Assembly: GCA_030142905.1 (NCBI GenBank)
Contig: JASJOG010000028.1
Span: 2,218,501 to 2,282,500 of the forward strand
Length of the DNA stretch: 64,000 nt
From: Heliopora coerulea
Lineage: Eukaryota; Cnidaria; Anthozoa; Scleralcyonacea; Helioporidae
Direction: 5' to 3'
The notes under the pieces were generated by a model. That model did no database searches and had not been told where the DNA came from. It was given only the letters and a program-made list of their open reading frames with translations. The first letter of the stretch is position 1. Each line of letters starts with the position of its first letter. Position numbers and translations under genes: made by a program. Shown here piece by piece: positions 21,296-33,317 of this stretch.

Positions 21296-22764
21296 GTGAA
21301 CAATTCTTTATTAGCTGCTCAGAAGGATCTCTAATCTTTAACGCAATGTCTTTGACCTTCACAACAAAACTTTCAGTTCTCTTGTCTTCTGCTGATCCTG
21401 CCTCAAGTAGAATATTTTAACATCGATGGAGGAAATGTGAAAGGGTCCCCAATTGCCCTGCACATGTTAGGCATGTTATGTTATCTCGGTTATCATCGTT
21501 ACCATATTCACTTTCTGAAGACAGTTCACCATGTGTTCCCTGTAAAGAGTCGATTTCAATTTGCATTATTATTCACCGCCGATCATGCAAGTTATATTAG
21601 GTTTCAGAAAGTATTTATTATACAGAGCAATAATTTATGAATGTCTGAACTAAAAACTCATTTACAAGTATAAAATCTTAAACTGGCGCCTAACATGTAT
21701 TACTTTGCCTGCAATCTGTTTGGCTATCATCATTACCATATTTACTTTTTGCAAAGCATTTTCAGACCTTTCAGATGAGATTTTGGGTAGTTTGTTTCAT
21801 CTAGAATTTTTCTTAACATATACTAACACAAATAGCTAGATTACAAATCATGCACACAGATCAAGTTGGCTTACATCATAATCATGATTAACCGCTACTG
21901 GAATGGAATCTGTTTCAGATGATGAGATAGATTCTGCCATCTCTTGAAAATCACTTCCTGGCTCACAAGGGTTTGACAACGGATTATCTTCCAGGGATTG
22001 GACGTAATCTGATGATGATAACTTTATTTATTCACGCTAGCATAGACAACATAAGCTGGTTTCCACGAAGGGCGTGAGAAAAGTTAAAAAAAAAAAAATG
22101 TGTACAAATTACAAGAGATTCGTTAGTTAAGGTCTACGCTAATAGCTAAGGTATTTACAATGGAAGCTAGGACTTGGTAATGAAAAGATAGATTCAGAAT
22201 TAAAAGTATATTTACAGAGTTAAACGTTAAGTGCTTTAGGCGATCCTGTGAGCAGCGATTTTAGTTTCAAACCTCGTGAAAGAAGTGCACCTTCTTATTT
22301 GCTCAGGTCAACTGCTTGATTAATGTTGTTTGGCTGAAACGGAGAACGACCAGGAGCAAACATTAAGGGCAGAGCAGTTGACTTATTTGCTTTGCATAAA
22401 ACAAATTATGTAATAATTAAGTACTGAGATACTCTGACTCTGATACCGATTTGTCTTCCCCAGTCCTCCACTCGAAGTACATATGCATAATATTTATAAA
22501 CCTTCTGATTTAGCCAATAAGCAAACAAACGAACAAACAAGCAGAAATCAGGACAATAATAAAAACTTTATTAGAGTACCAGAGACATCAAGACTTACCT
22601 TAGGCGCTGCAATTGACAATCTTTTCCGCAAAGGATGTAATATATGAAGGATTTTTGTCTCCGCGTTGTGAGCAGATCTGTTGTACTTTGGGAAGTTTTC
22701 ACTTTTAATCTCGTTCTTGAAGATTGTGCATTAAATTTTTCGCGATATGGCCTTTATCTCCTTT
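21296..22764. other. Right part of unit 1: no intact gene
   Basis: On the minus strand ~22370-21840 holds the counterpart of the 75-codon frame of unit 2 (35084-34857), here split by the insertion at 22011-22301. The rest is AT-rich sequence shared with unit 2. Confidence 0.45.
22011..22301 (-). mobile_element. Truncated non-LTR retrotransposon tail, only in unit 1
   Basis: Units 1 and 2 are colinear except that unit 1 carries ~290 bp between gacgtaatct and ctcaggtcaactg; unit 2 reads gcgtaatctctgagaaatca without it. Read on the minus strand the insert ends tgaataaataaagttatcat followed by catc, the style of a LINE 3' tail. It postdates the unit duplication. The target duplication is too short or too decayed to call. 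Confidence 0.65.
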
Positions 22765-24141
22765 TCTTCCCCACATGTTTCCGTTTGGGAAAATGTCCAG
22801 TTAATCACTTTATTGAATACATATCAAATATAATTTGGATATTTTGCGTACTTAAGTGGTAAAATTTTGTATTGTCTGATTACTTCTATAGTTGTCACTT
22901 GTCAGTGTATAGATATGGGCTAGAGCAGTTGATTCTAGATAGATGACACTTCCATGTAATTGTTTAAAATCGATAGGAAGATAAGAAATATCAAAGGAAC
23001 ATTCACATTTATAGACAAGGAATTGTATAGCTTACCTTCCATGCTTGATTTCATTTCATACAGCTCCACATCCTATGCAATTAATTCCAGGAGTAAATTC
23101 AGCTCTAAACACAATATTATCCATTTACCCGCATCAAGATAAGTAAAGTAAAAAGTATTAAGCCGTAAAGCATTACAAGAGGGCAACAGCACGCGCGTTT
23201 TCTAATAAGCAGTACTTCATGTTGCAGAGATACAAAGGATCCACAAACATCATCCCAAGATAGAGTGCGTGCACATGTACCAGTGCACAACTGCTGAGTG
23301 TATAATGTACAGAATTCTGGATGAAAGTGAATTGATAAGTACTTTTCTGGAATCTGTGAATAAATATGTCAATGTAATCGTCCGTTTTACTGCCAATTTT
23401 ATAACTTTTAATTTACTCAAGTTTAACTCTGTGCAGCTACGACCCTGCGCCTAGGCTTCGTTGTCCTACTGCCCTGCAAGATCTCTGATTGGCCTGCGAA
23501 TGGGAGTTTATTGTATTTTGGGGTGTGTCACACCCCCACACCCTCTTTGAGTTTCGCCGCTGGCAAAGACCTTTGAATGTATTACTCATTTGAGTAACTA
23601 TTCCGAATAAATCAGTTATAATTGATATTAACCCGTCATGTTTTTCTGACTTAATATGATTTTTTTCCCATGACATGATTAGCGTCAAACCATGACATGA
23701 TTAGCCACAAAACCTCTTACCCGTAAGATGAAAACGAACAAGACAAAAGTCTCTCCTTAGTTTGTTGAGGTTTGAGTGAAAAATGTGATTTTGAAAGACA
23801 CGTTTGATATAAGTCAAGAAAATCCTTTCTCGTCAGGTGACGAGGCAAAGTAATGTCCATTGCTCTAAGCTAATCCCAGTTTTGAACATCCAAATTTTCC
23901 ATCATTACTTTGAAATATCAATATTATACATTCGGTTATTCTAGTTTGTAATTCCATGCCTTCAAATTGTCTAAGACCTGAGAACCGAGGTCACATTAAT
24001 TCTTGGCAGTTTGGGTTTACGTGATTTAGCGCAGTCGACCTCCTCAGGAAATACAGCTGATTTCAGCAGTCGAGACCGGCTCACATCGCTTAAGAAAAGT
24101 AGGTAAGAGTTTACATCAGGTTCCAGTTGCAGATCCCTAAA
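22765..24141 (+). other. Left part of unit 2: no gene
   Basis: It copies 9740-11115 with scattered substitutions. No conserved coding frame is present; a decayed upstream module lies at ~23580-24130. Confidence 0.5.
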
Positions 24142-24398
24142 ATGTCGTTGAATTGTGGGTTTTTTGCGATATGTTTTGCTTTCATTTTTGCAATCCTAAT
24201 TTCCAAGCTCATCAAAAACCTGACCGGGCCAAAAAAAATGGCCTGCAACAGACGCCATAAAACGACACGACCTGTCAATAATCTTGGCTATTGATTTTCC
24301 GGGCGGAAAGCGTAATCGTAATAAAAAGATCAGAGCCCAGCTCAGAATTCTAAAGTGTATCGCCATAATGGAATAGGCAAGTCAAAAAGTTTTATAAC

Positions 24399-24450
24399 AT
24401 GTTTACTGACGTTTCGTTGCCGCATGCAACATCTTCAGAGTGTAGGTTTA
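24399..24450 (-). ncRNA. Hammerhead-like hairpin in left PLE arm, unit 2
   Basis: This is the counterpart of 11371-11420. The base after ctgaaga is t (ctgaagatgttgc) where unit 1 has g, and the opposite arm of this unit carries the same change. Confidence 0.48.
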
Positions 24451-24575
24451 CAGGGATGAGAAAAAACTATATATATATGTATCTCTATAATTACATATTG
24501 GAAAAATTAGACGGCTAACCAATAGAAAACTGGGAGACGTGACAGGAAGTGACATGCATACGGAGGAGGAAAGCA

Positions 24576-25977
24576 TTAGAATAGAGAAAGTGGTGTGGAA
24601 GAGATATTTTCGTTGAGAGACGGTTTGTATTTGGAAATAAGTAAACTCTCACGAATGAGGAGTTCAAAGTTAGAGGAAGACCTGCAGGAAGAAATAATGG
24701 AAAAATCGTTGGGAGAAATGGCGTGATTAGTCTGGCGAGTATGAGCCTGGATACTGGATATAGGAAATGAAGTGGTTGCTCGTTTCTTACCCGTCAAAGG
24801 CGAAACCCCCATGTGTTCTGAGATACGCGTGTGTAAGTGGCGCCTTGTTTGGCCCAAATACAACGCTCCACAGCATTGATACGTATATTTGTAGACAACA
24901 CGCGATCTCATTAACATGGGTGTCAGGTCCTTGAAAGGGAAGAAACCCGGACAACCGTCTTCCAGATTGAAAAATATAACGCAAAGTAACTTGTGGGAAA
25001 GCAGATGAACATAGTTTAGAGACCTGTGTCCGGATCTGCAAAGCATGTGATCCTGTGAAAGGAAGCTTAAAATAGATGATATTTTTCGGAGGAGAATCAG
25101 AATCTTTTGTGAGGGGCAAAACAGACGATCAAGAAAAAGACGGATGCGGCGATCAAGAAAAATCTCAGGATAACCATTCCTGAGCAAGAATTTCTTAAGT
25201 TTAAGAACTTCAGCGTGAAAGTGGTGAAAAGAAGAGCATATTTTGAAGTAGTGATCAAGTAGAGTATAGACGAGACCACGCTTATACGATAACGGAATAA
25301 CACTATCAAAACTTGTGAACAAACCGGTAAAAGTAGGTTTCCGATAAACCGAAGTGGAAAAACGATCAGAACGATCAATCAAAGTGTCCAAAAAAGGAAG
25401 TGTAGAATCAATTTCTAACTCACTAGTAAACGTAATATTCGGATGCTGTGAGTTGAGATAATCTAGAAAAGGACGAACATGATTACGCGGGCGATAAACA
25501 AAACAATCATCAATATAACGACGAAAGAAAAGAGGTTTAAATTCTAGAGGGCAGTTGGTTAGCCAAATACGTTCGTGGAAAGCCAAGAAGATATTAGCAA
25601 ATAAAGGACCAAGCGGTGAGCCCATGGCCACACCATCGACATGTTTGTAGAGTGAGTTGTTAAATAAAAAATGACCATTCTTAACAGATAAACATAACAA
25701 TTTACGTAGTTGAAAAACGGAAAAGCCATGGTAAAGAGTGGCATTCTCAAAAGCTTTATTAACAATAATGTCAATGGTCTCGTCTAGTGGAACGTTAGTG
25801 AAGAGCGACTTAACATCACAGCTCGCCATAAATATGTTATTAGTATCAAGGTTAGAAGAACGTAACTCCTCAAGGAAAGAAAACGTATCGGAAATTATAA
25901 AAGGACTGCTTAAGAGAGGTGTGAGAATAGAAACGAGAAATTTAGAAAGATTATAAGAGTGAGTTGAGATGGCAGAA
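24576..25977 (-). pseudogene. PLE reverse transcriptase/GIY-YIG of unit 2, frameshifted
   Basis: This is the same protein as in unit 1, with MASCDVKSLFTNVP, MGSPLGPLFANIF, RRYIDDCFV and ALYLGQTRRHL. It carries the same two internal frame changes (peptide KDSDSPPKNIIYFKLPFTGS lies in another frame at 25119-24787) and lacks the same N-terminal third. One codon is lost relative to unit 1 (CFVYRPRN against CFVVFRSRN). Confidence 0.85.
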
Positions 25978-26441
25978 ATGAGATCGCGTGTTGTCTACAA
26001 ATATACGTATCAATGCTGTGGAGCGTTGTATTTGGGCCAAACAAGGCGCCACTTACACACGCGTATCTCAGAACACATGGGGGTTTCGCCTTTGACGGGT
26101 AAGAAACGAGCAACCACTTCATTTCCTATATCCAGTATCCAGGCTCATACTCGCCAGACTAATCACGCCATTTCTCCCAACGATTTTTCCATTATTTCTT
26201 CCTGCAGGTCTTCCTCTAACTTTGAACTCCTCATTCGTGAGAGTTTACTTATTTCCAAATACAAACCGTCTCTCAACGAAAATATCTCTTCCACACCACT
26301 TTCTCTATTCTAATGCTTTCCTCCTCCGTATGCATGTCACTTCCTGTCACGTCTCCCAGTTTTCTATTGGTTAGCCGTCTAATTTTTCCAATATGTAATT
26401 ATATAGATACATATATATATAGTTTTTTCTCATCCCTGTAA

Positions 26442-26492
26442 ACCTACACTCTGAAGATGTTGCATGCGGCAACGAAACGTCAGTAAACATGT
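26442..26492 (+). ncRNA. Hammerhead-like hairpin in right PLE arm, unit 2
   Basis: CTGAAGA at 26451, stem gttgc/gcaac, GAAAC then GTC. It mirrors 24399-24450. Confidence 0.48.
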
Positions 26493-26704
26493 TATAAAAC
26501 TTTTTGACTTGCCTATTTCATTATGGCGATACACTTTAGAATTCTGAGCTGGGCTCTGATATTTTTTTTACGATTACATGTCAATAAATCAAAGTCTTTA
26601 TGGGCGCTGATTAAAGAACTTGGTGGTTGTGGCAATATATGTTTGGTTATCTCAATTAAATGCGAGCAGCGACTTTTGAAATATCATGTGTTCGTGGCTT
26701 TGCG

Positions 26705-26930
26705 ACTTATAAATTAGATACTTTTGTTCCCAAAGGTTTGAAGCTTAGGGGTTTCTTTTAATAATATGTTATATGTAAAAATTGTTTTTGGTATAAATAG
26801 GGGCTCCTCACCTTGTAATTTGTATTCTTGATAAAGGGGCAGCGCCCCGAAACGTTGGAGGCGATGCAATAAAGATTTTAATTTGTGAGATTTTATAAAT
26901 GTTTTTAAGATATCGAAGCTGGAGGTGTTT
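26705..26930 (+). mobile_element. 5'-truncated PLE tail, unit 2
   Basis: Same as 13676-13900: last codons YKLDTFVPKGLKLRGFF, a non-coding tail and the degenerate hammerhead-like hairpin at 26825-26860. Confidence 0.78.
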
Positions 26931-26948
26931 AATTTGTACATATTTATA

Positions 26949-27199
26949 AAAATCATTACAAATTCATAAGGAAAATACAAAAGAAAATCATAACCTTGTC
27001 GGATCTATATATATGATAAAGATACATGTGCCCTTTTATGTGATGAAGAAGTTCAATTTTTTCGGCTTCCGAAAGATAAATTTCCAAACTTTCTTCGCGA
27101 ATTAGCGTATCAGGTGGTGAATTTAATAAGACATTTAAATCCCGATAAAGCACTGCTGCTCGGTTTTTAAATATTACATATAGGTATGTATCCATAAGT
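26949..27199 (-). repeat. Dispersed repeat with 79-codon frame, unit 2
   Basis: It is identical in predicted peptide to the unit 1 copy (minus frame 27195-26956). The family is unrecognised. Confidence 0.5.
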
Positions 27200-27320
27200 T
27201 TCGTTCACTCAAGAATGTCGTGTGCAAGCTCGAGGACTGGTATGTTGTATACAAAACCTTACTTAGGTTATTAAGGTCCATATTGAAGCAAATCGATTTG
27301 GTCTGGCTACATTATAACTA

Positions 27321-28340
27321 TGTTAGATATCAGTTCCTTTATTTCGGTAGAGACACGTCAACGAGGAGCAGGACGTTTTTTGGTATCACCAAACAATGCA
27401 CGATAGCTAAGATCCTTTTTTCTTCTTGTGTCAAGTTGCTTTTAGAATAACTGGATACGACCTGATCAGGGTTGATCGTCGAGCATTAAACATTTTACGA
27501 AATGCTCGACAATCAAACCTGATGAGGTCTTATTCAATTATTATAACTAAGATTTGCGAATGTTTAATCAGTGGTCAGTTTTTGCAAGAAGTTCTGACTG
27601 TAGGTAATTCTCTCCTTGATGTCTGTTTGTGCTTGCTTTTCTCTGCTCTGCTTATTTGGGAAGGAACGTCTTTTTTCATCCTTTTGTGTGGGCAATTTCA
27701 ATGGACAGTGATTGACAATGAAAGTTGAGCAATCAGATATATTTTGAGCACATGTTTTGCTCTGCGAGGTGAATGGGTTATTTGGAATGTGACGTAATCC
27801 GCAAGTACTTTCGAAAAAGACTTTTCGGTGGAAAATGAACATGCTGCCAAACCTAATCCTTATGGTAAGATTGAAACGTAACAGTCTTTGTTATGGTTGT
27901 GATTGTAAAGTTTCATACAAAACTCATGACTTAATTCTAGATAGAATAATCATTACGTCGTACTTGACAGTCAGCAAATAATCTGATACGTAGGTTGGAC
28001 TCGTACAAACCAGAGCAAGGATTTAACAACACTAACTTTGCATATAATGATCTTGAAAATTCGATAACGTAAATAAAAACCTTTTAAGCTACACCGATAG
28101 CATTGCTCGTGACATTTTCAAGAGGTGTAATAATGGTGGTAGGATCAGAATTCTTAATTACAGGACAAGATAATAACGCCGTAAATCCTAACCCAGACAA
28201 AACTCAAACTTTGCAATTTTCATGGTACCATCGTCTAGCTATAGCTCAGGTGCTATTTTCATGATACATTGCATTGGCATTCCACAAATCCTATTTGCAC
28301 TTTATCCCAAACAAGACCTTCGTAGCTATATTCCCAAACT
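27321..28340 (+). repeat. LTR-like block, unit 2
   Basis: Copy of 14292-15310, starting TGTTAG. It keeps the gtcgagcatt/aatgctcgac hairpin. Confidence 0.62.
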
Positions 28341-28399
28341 AAATAAGATGTATGGGGATCTTTGATATTTAAATGTTATTATTCTCACCTCAAGGTCAA

Positions 28400-29074
28400 A
28401 AGACGATGGTTGAACTAATCAAAGAATTGTCAAAACGTTTGGTGATCCCGCGGGAAACGTGCACGTTTCAAACATGAAGAAAGGTTAAGAATATTGCACA
28501 TCCGACGACAGTTTACAGAAAGCAGGAAAAGAGTTTTGAACCTTTTACACTTATGACAAACTACTGCGCAAAAATCAGCTACAACTGACGAGCATGTTAA
28601 TATTATTTTTGATATATTGATGTCAATTGATAAGAACCAGGACATGATTAGCGAGTCGAACCCAGAGTCGGTCTTAACCGTGAGGTGACAAGGAACGACA
28701 TAGCAATCTGTTGTTGATTTCTTATGGTTTGAGTGCAGAACTTGCTTTTAAAAGACAGTTTTAACATCCTTAAAAAAGGTTCTTCGTCTTCGAATGACCT
28801 GGCATAATAATACTCATTCTTCTAAGCTAATGCAAGAATCGAACATCCAGACTTCATACTATTACTTGAAACATCAATGTTCATACGTTTGCTTATAAAT
28901 CCTTGTCAGTGGAATACCTTAGTGTTTAAGGGAACTGAGGTCACATGAATATTTAGGAGTTTGGGATCAGATTACTTCTTTCTGGAAGCGACCTCTTCGA
29001 AGGACACGGTTGATTTCACCATTCCCAACGTGTTTACATGCAAGAACTTACATCAGGTGGAAGAAATTTGTGAA
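28400..29074 (+). promoter_or_regulatory. Upstream module of acyltransferase gene B
   Basis: It copies 15370-16044 with only a few substitutions by eye. Confidence 0.45.
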
Positions 29075-30592
29075 ATGTCCTTCAATAGTGGATTCCTTTC
29101 AATATGTTTTGTATTCTTTTGTGCTATCCTCATTTACAAGCTCATGAAAAAGCTGACGAGATCCACAAGAGTGACCAGTAACAGACGCCATAAAACGATG
29201 CGACCTCTCGATAAATCAGAATCGACTGCGGAGCTGATGAAAGAACGGAATGGTTCAGCGAACATATGTTTGATTCTCTCACTTAAATCCGAGCAGCCGC
29301 TGTTGAAAGAGCCCGTCCACGATGCCCTCGTGCTCTTAACCAAACGACAACCCATACTCAGGGCAATTGTTACTTCAATATCAACTTCAGTTGCAGATAA
29401 ATATTTTGAAGTCGTTGACCACATCAATATTGATTTCACAACCTCTGATGTTAAAGCTCGTGAATGGCAAGATATGTGGTATGATTTTACGTCCTCTCCC
29501 CATGGATCTCGTCAGTTGTGGCGCGCTGCGCTGCTGCAGGAAGAATACATTCCAGATACTGAGGTTTACATTAATACATTGGTGTTTAAATTTAGTCATT
29601 CGTGCATTGATGGAGTTTCTCTAATGAAGTTTTGCAAGCAGTTTCTTTATTACCTTAACAGTGTCGCTGATGGAACATTAACTAAGGAGTCAAACATAGG
29701 AAATTTCGATTTGATGCCAAGCCTCCATGAAGTCCTTCACCAGAGACCTTGGCCGGCTTGGCAGAAGTGTTTAGGCTTTCCTGAAATATGGAACGTGTTA
29801 CTGAAGAATTCTGTTCGTTTGTTCATGAAATTTAAGCGAAAGTGCCCGATATACGAGCGCTTTCCTCCATCACTTTCCATGAAGAGTGATGAGAGAACAA
29901 GAATTGTCGTGAAAGTTTTCAGTGAGGAGGAAACATTGAAATTTGTAAACATTTGCCGATCAATGAGGTGTACCGTGACTGGGGCATTGATGGCTGCTGT
30001 TCACATAGCTTTTTGTCGACTTCTTGGTGAAGATTTTCCAGTGCCTGCCCGGTTAGAAAATGCTCTTGCTATCAACGCTCGACGGAATTGTAAGCCAAAA
30101 CCACCAGAAGAATATCTTGGTCTGTATGTTTTAACTCACACTCTCTTTATGCCGTTTATTAAAAGGGATGTGGACTTTTGGCAGTTTGCTGAAGAAACCA
30201 CCACAATGATTCACAACGCGCTAAATCAGGAGTTGCATATTAAACAAGGTTTTGCAATAATGAATGCCTTTAGCATTGAAGAGTTCTGTAATGAGTTGTG
30301 TTCGTCATCCGATCCAGAAACTATAATGCATTTGTCGTCATGTAACTTTGTATCGAATTTGGGTTCGTTTGATTTTGGTAAAGAACAACATTATAAATAT
30401 GATGTTCATGAATGTCTGTTTACTAGTGTTTTTGGAAAATTGGCTGGAACATTTATCCATACCATTACAACTGTAAATGATAAATTATCTTGGATAATAT
30501 CGAGCAGTAGGTCTCGGGTAGAAGAGAATAAGTCACAACAGTTTGCAAAGCTGTGTTTTAACACTTTGAATGAAATTAATGAAGCGAAGTGA
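29075..30592 (+). CDS. HxxxD (condensation-type) acyltransferase, membrane-anchored, gene B
   Basis: A 505-residue protein from ATG 29075, with the same start argument as gene A. It has the same anchor (residues ~7-22), catalytic HSCIDG (His 175, Asp 179) and FDFGKE near 432. By eye it differs from gene A at five residues: AELM/AELL, LFM/LFT, RIV/RIF, VLT/VLG and TTT/TTK. There are few silent differences, so duplication or homogenisation is recent. One cluster of four changes lies within nine bases at ~30132-30140 (actcacact against ggccacacc), which suggests a small conversion from another paralogue. The poly(A) signal is at 30691. Confidence 0.85.
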   Translation: MSFNSGFLSICFVFFCAILIYKLMKKLTRSTRVTSNRRHKTMRPLDKSESTAELMKERNGSANICLILSLKSEQPLLKEPVHDALVLLTKRQPILRAIVTSISTSVADKYFEVVDHINIDFTTSDVKAREWQDMWYDFTSSPHGSRQLWRAALLQEEYIPDTEVYINTLVFKFSHSCIDGVSLMKFCKQFLYYLNSVADGTLTKESNIGNFDLMPSLHEVLHQRPWPAWQKCLGFPEIWNVLLKNSVRLFMKFKRKCPIYERFPPSLSMKSDERTRIVVKVFSEEETLKFVNICRSMRCTVTGALMAAVHIAFCRLLGEDFPVPARLENALAINARRNCKPKPPEEYLGLYVLTHTLFMPFIKRDVDFWQFAEETTTMIHNALNQELHIKQGFAIMNAFSIEEFCNELCSSSDPETIMHLSSCNFVSNLGSFDFGKEQHYKYDVHECLFTSVFGKLAGTFIHTITTVNDKLSWIISSSRSRVEENKSQQFAKLCFNTLNEINEAK

Positions 30593-30690
30593 ACGACAGT
30601 GTTGGTGTTTAGAGTCCATGGAATCCACGTTTCAATTGGAAGTAAATGAACTTGAAGTAACTGTGCACTATTCCAACCTTATATAGATGT

Positions 30691-30696
30691 AATAAA
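30691..30696 (+). promoter_or_regulatory. Candidate poly(A) signal of gene B
   Basis: AATAAA ~100 bp after the stop, at the same relative place as in gene A. Confidence 0.5.
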
Positions 30697-30719
30697 TAAC
30701 ATTTGTCCGTGTAAAATAG

Positions 30720-31060
30720 AAAAATAGAATTTATCAGAAAATGAGAAGGAAATGAAGCGAATGTCGTACACTTACAGAAATTTTACATGCAATTTCACGT
30801 GTGAAAATAATAATTCAGAAGAGAATTTTCCATATGTGAAACGAAAATTTGATATGTGAAATAGTTGTTTCGGACACAAAGATTTCTCGTGTAAAATTAG
30901 AAGCAATTCATTTAATATGTGAATTAGCCGTTTTATATGTCAAAATGTTCCAATTTTATGTGTGAAATAAAAATTTCATATACGAAAATATTCCAATTTC
31001 ATTTGCTTTTCACAAGTGAAATGGCAAGTGAAATTTGTGTGAGTGCTAGTATAGATTATC
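30720..31060 (+). repeat. tttcatatgtgaaat repeat block, unit 2
   Basis: Copy of 17690-18030, directly 3' of gene B. Confidence 0.62.
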
Positions 31061-33317
31061 AACTAGTAGAAAATTGCCTTTTGTGTTTAAAGCACAAGAA
31101 CACAAGAACATCATTTTCTCATAAGTATAAAAGGTGAATATATTTTTTTTTTGTCTTCATGAGTTTCTATTCACGTTGCCTTTTTGTGGTCAAATCTTAA
31201 GGTCAGGAATGAGACAACCAAGAAGCCGTTACATTATAAGGATGCGATCAGCTATAGAATTTTTCAACGAGAGTACCTTTCGATTTTTTTATTAAATATA
31301 TATCTCATACTGTCTTTCTTTTGTATATTTTACATTGTTTTCATTGTTTGTGTAAATTAGTTTTGGCCTTCTTTCAACAACAATCACTGTTGGTACTGAA
31401 TAGACTTACCGTACTAAAGTATAGATTCAATTCATTCAAATCTGTCTGATACGTCACTTTAATATCCAGGCGTCATAACATTCTGCAATTCAACGCTGGT
31501 TAAGACACAAGTGTTCAACTCTAACTGACCTGAGGGATGATTCGCATCCCTACTCGATTGTTTTTATAATTTCATTAGAGTACATGAAGATAATGTAGAC
31601 GTATGCATTCGTGTATGTAGACGTGGATACATTGTTGTTGCTGTTGCTGGGGTGACTCGATTATTAAATGGCACTTGTTTTTGAATACTGTAGTTTTTTT
31701 AGTAGATTTGAGAGTTGGAAAGGCATTAATAATTGCTTTCATAAGTTTAAAAACTGTAATCTACAGCCACATTATTTTGTTGACAGTGAATCTGTTTTTA
31801 ATTATCAGTGACCAGTTAGCCTTTACCTTGATCACGGCAAATTTATAAAATGGATGATGCAAGAGAATTCTTGATATTATATTTTTTGAACTGTGACATG
31901 GTAACAATGGAATATGAGAAGAATTTCAATATTGTTATGAAGTGATTTATAGGTAATGATGACGTCGCCGTATGGACGCTAAAAATCTACTGCATGAGGT
32001 TATATATAAAAAATAATAAGTAAAATAATAATAACGTGAAAGTAAACCAGCAAAAGGGAAAAGTAAAAATAAAACTATTAATGTCGCGATGATGACGTTA
32101 TAATTATGTTAGATATGGGTTTTGTTTAAAAACTCTCTCGGTTAACCGTTTATGTGGCGCTGTTGTACTTCAGCTACTTACTGCAATTTACTATCTAACC
32201 CCAGACAATTTTTCTTGTCAAGTGGACCTTGCGGTCTCTTCCCACTTAAAGTGTTAAATTGATTTTTTTTTTCAGTTTAACGTGGAAACGTTGATTTGTT
32301 AGAAATTGAGAAATTAACTCATTAGGATGCAAGAAGAAACGTAAGAAGTGGTTATCATACTGTTTTCAAAGGAAAGACGCGATAATTGATTATCACACTC
32401 TTTTGAAAGGTGTCGTACTCCTGAATGCTAATGAGTGTAAGAAACGATTTCACGCTTGTGCTGAAACAAGTAATTGTGTATGTTATGAGAAAAGTTAACT
32501 AATGGTCATGAGTGTGATGTAAGATTTAACATCATGACTGAGTATCAACAACTCCGAAGGGCCACTGACTCCGAGTGAACGTTCACGAACGTTGTTAAAT
32601 CTTTTCCGAAACAAGTAAACATTGATCAACCAGCTTATGTCGGGACTCGCTAACAATTGAATCAATTTTTTTGTTACGTTTGGCGCAGAAGAAATGTTGG
32701 TTGTTAGAAGTTAAGATATTCAGTTGCTAGGATGTGATAAACCGTGTAGTAAATGGTAATCACACCCTTTTTCGAGGGAATGCAGTGTAATGAATGGTTA
32801 TCACACTTTTTGAAAGGTTGTCACACTCCTGAATACTAATGAGTGCAATAAAGAGTTAACGCTTCTGTCGAAACAATAAATTGTGAGTGTGTGTCATGAA
32901 ATAAGAGAATGATTAATTACAGTTTAATGTTTGATCACAAATCTGATCCAGGAGCGAAACTTGCCCTTTTTCGTTAGAGGGGGATGTAGCGTAGAATTGC
33001 CCTGCTGAAATCGATGATGCCCTGTAGCAACGTAGGTTAAATTGACTGAAATGTATATACGGAAGACTACTTCAGTCTGGATGCATTTGAACTAAATTCC
33101 CACTGTCTATTTTGGGATGGTACAGTGGCAAAACAGAACAGTTAAAAATAAATAAAAATTAGCAAGATCACGAAAAAAATTGTTGAATATAATTGACATA
33201 GCTAAAGTATAATACAGAAATACATATTGCTGCAGTCACTACGCACATTTCTTTTCTGTAGAATTCTTTGAATGATAGAGAAGCAACTAAGGGATGTTCA
33301 TTAATTCTTCTTTGTAG
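31061..33317 (+). other. Unit 2 spacer
   Basis: Copy of 18031-20262 with the same pair of internal related blocks (~32275-32490 and ~32680-32910). No gene is visible. Confidence 0.5.

Larger units (their letters stand above)
9740..22764 (+). repeat. Tandem array unit 1 (~13.0 kb)
   Basis: The sequence from tgtttccgtttgggaaaatg (9751) recurs at 22776 (offset 13025) and 35492 (offset 12716). Landmarks throughout units 1 and 2 keep this spacing: acyltransferase ATG at 16045/29075, hAT relic, PLE. Units 1 and 2 are nearly identical by eye. Unit 1 differs by a ~290-bp non-LTR tail at 22011-22301 and a ~40-bp segment near 18139-18178 missing in unit 2. Left of ~9740 the homology stops. Confidence 0.9.
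24282..26578 (-). mobile_element. Palindromic Penelope-like element, unit 2 (core in - orientation)
   Basis: It has the same 9-bp target duplication (tgtcaataa at 24273-24281 and 26579-26587), the same outer ends and the same position as in unit 1. Arms lie at ~24315-24911 and 25978-26575. The core 24912-25977 is reversed: the long reverse-transcriptase frame runs 25829 to 24576 on the minus strand, and the truncated arm (25969-26313) is now on the right. The two arms share variants absent from unit 1 (FPISSIQ, TNHAIS, NENISST against FPTSSIQ, TDHAI, NENLSST). Confidence 0.9.
24142..26705 (+). pseudogene. Acyltransferase N-terminal relic of unit 2, split by a PLE
   Basis: Same structure as the unit 1 relic: ATG 24142 to ~24281, PLE 24282-26578, then NKSKSLWALIKELGGCGNIC from ~26579 to the PLE tail at ~26705. 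Confidence 0.83.
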
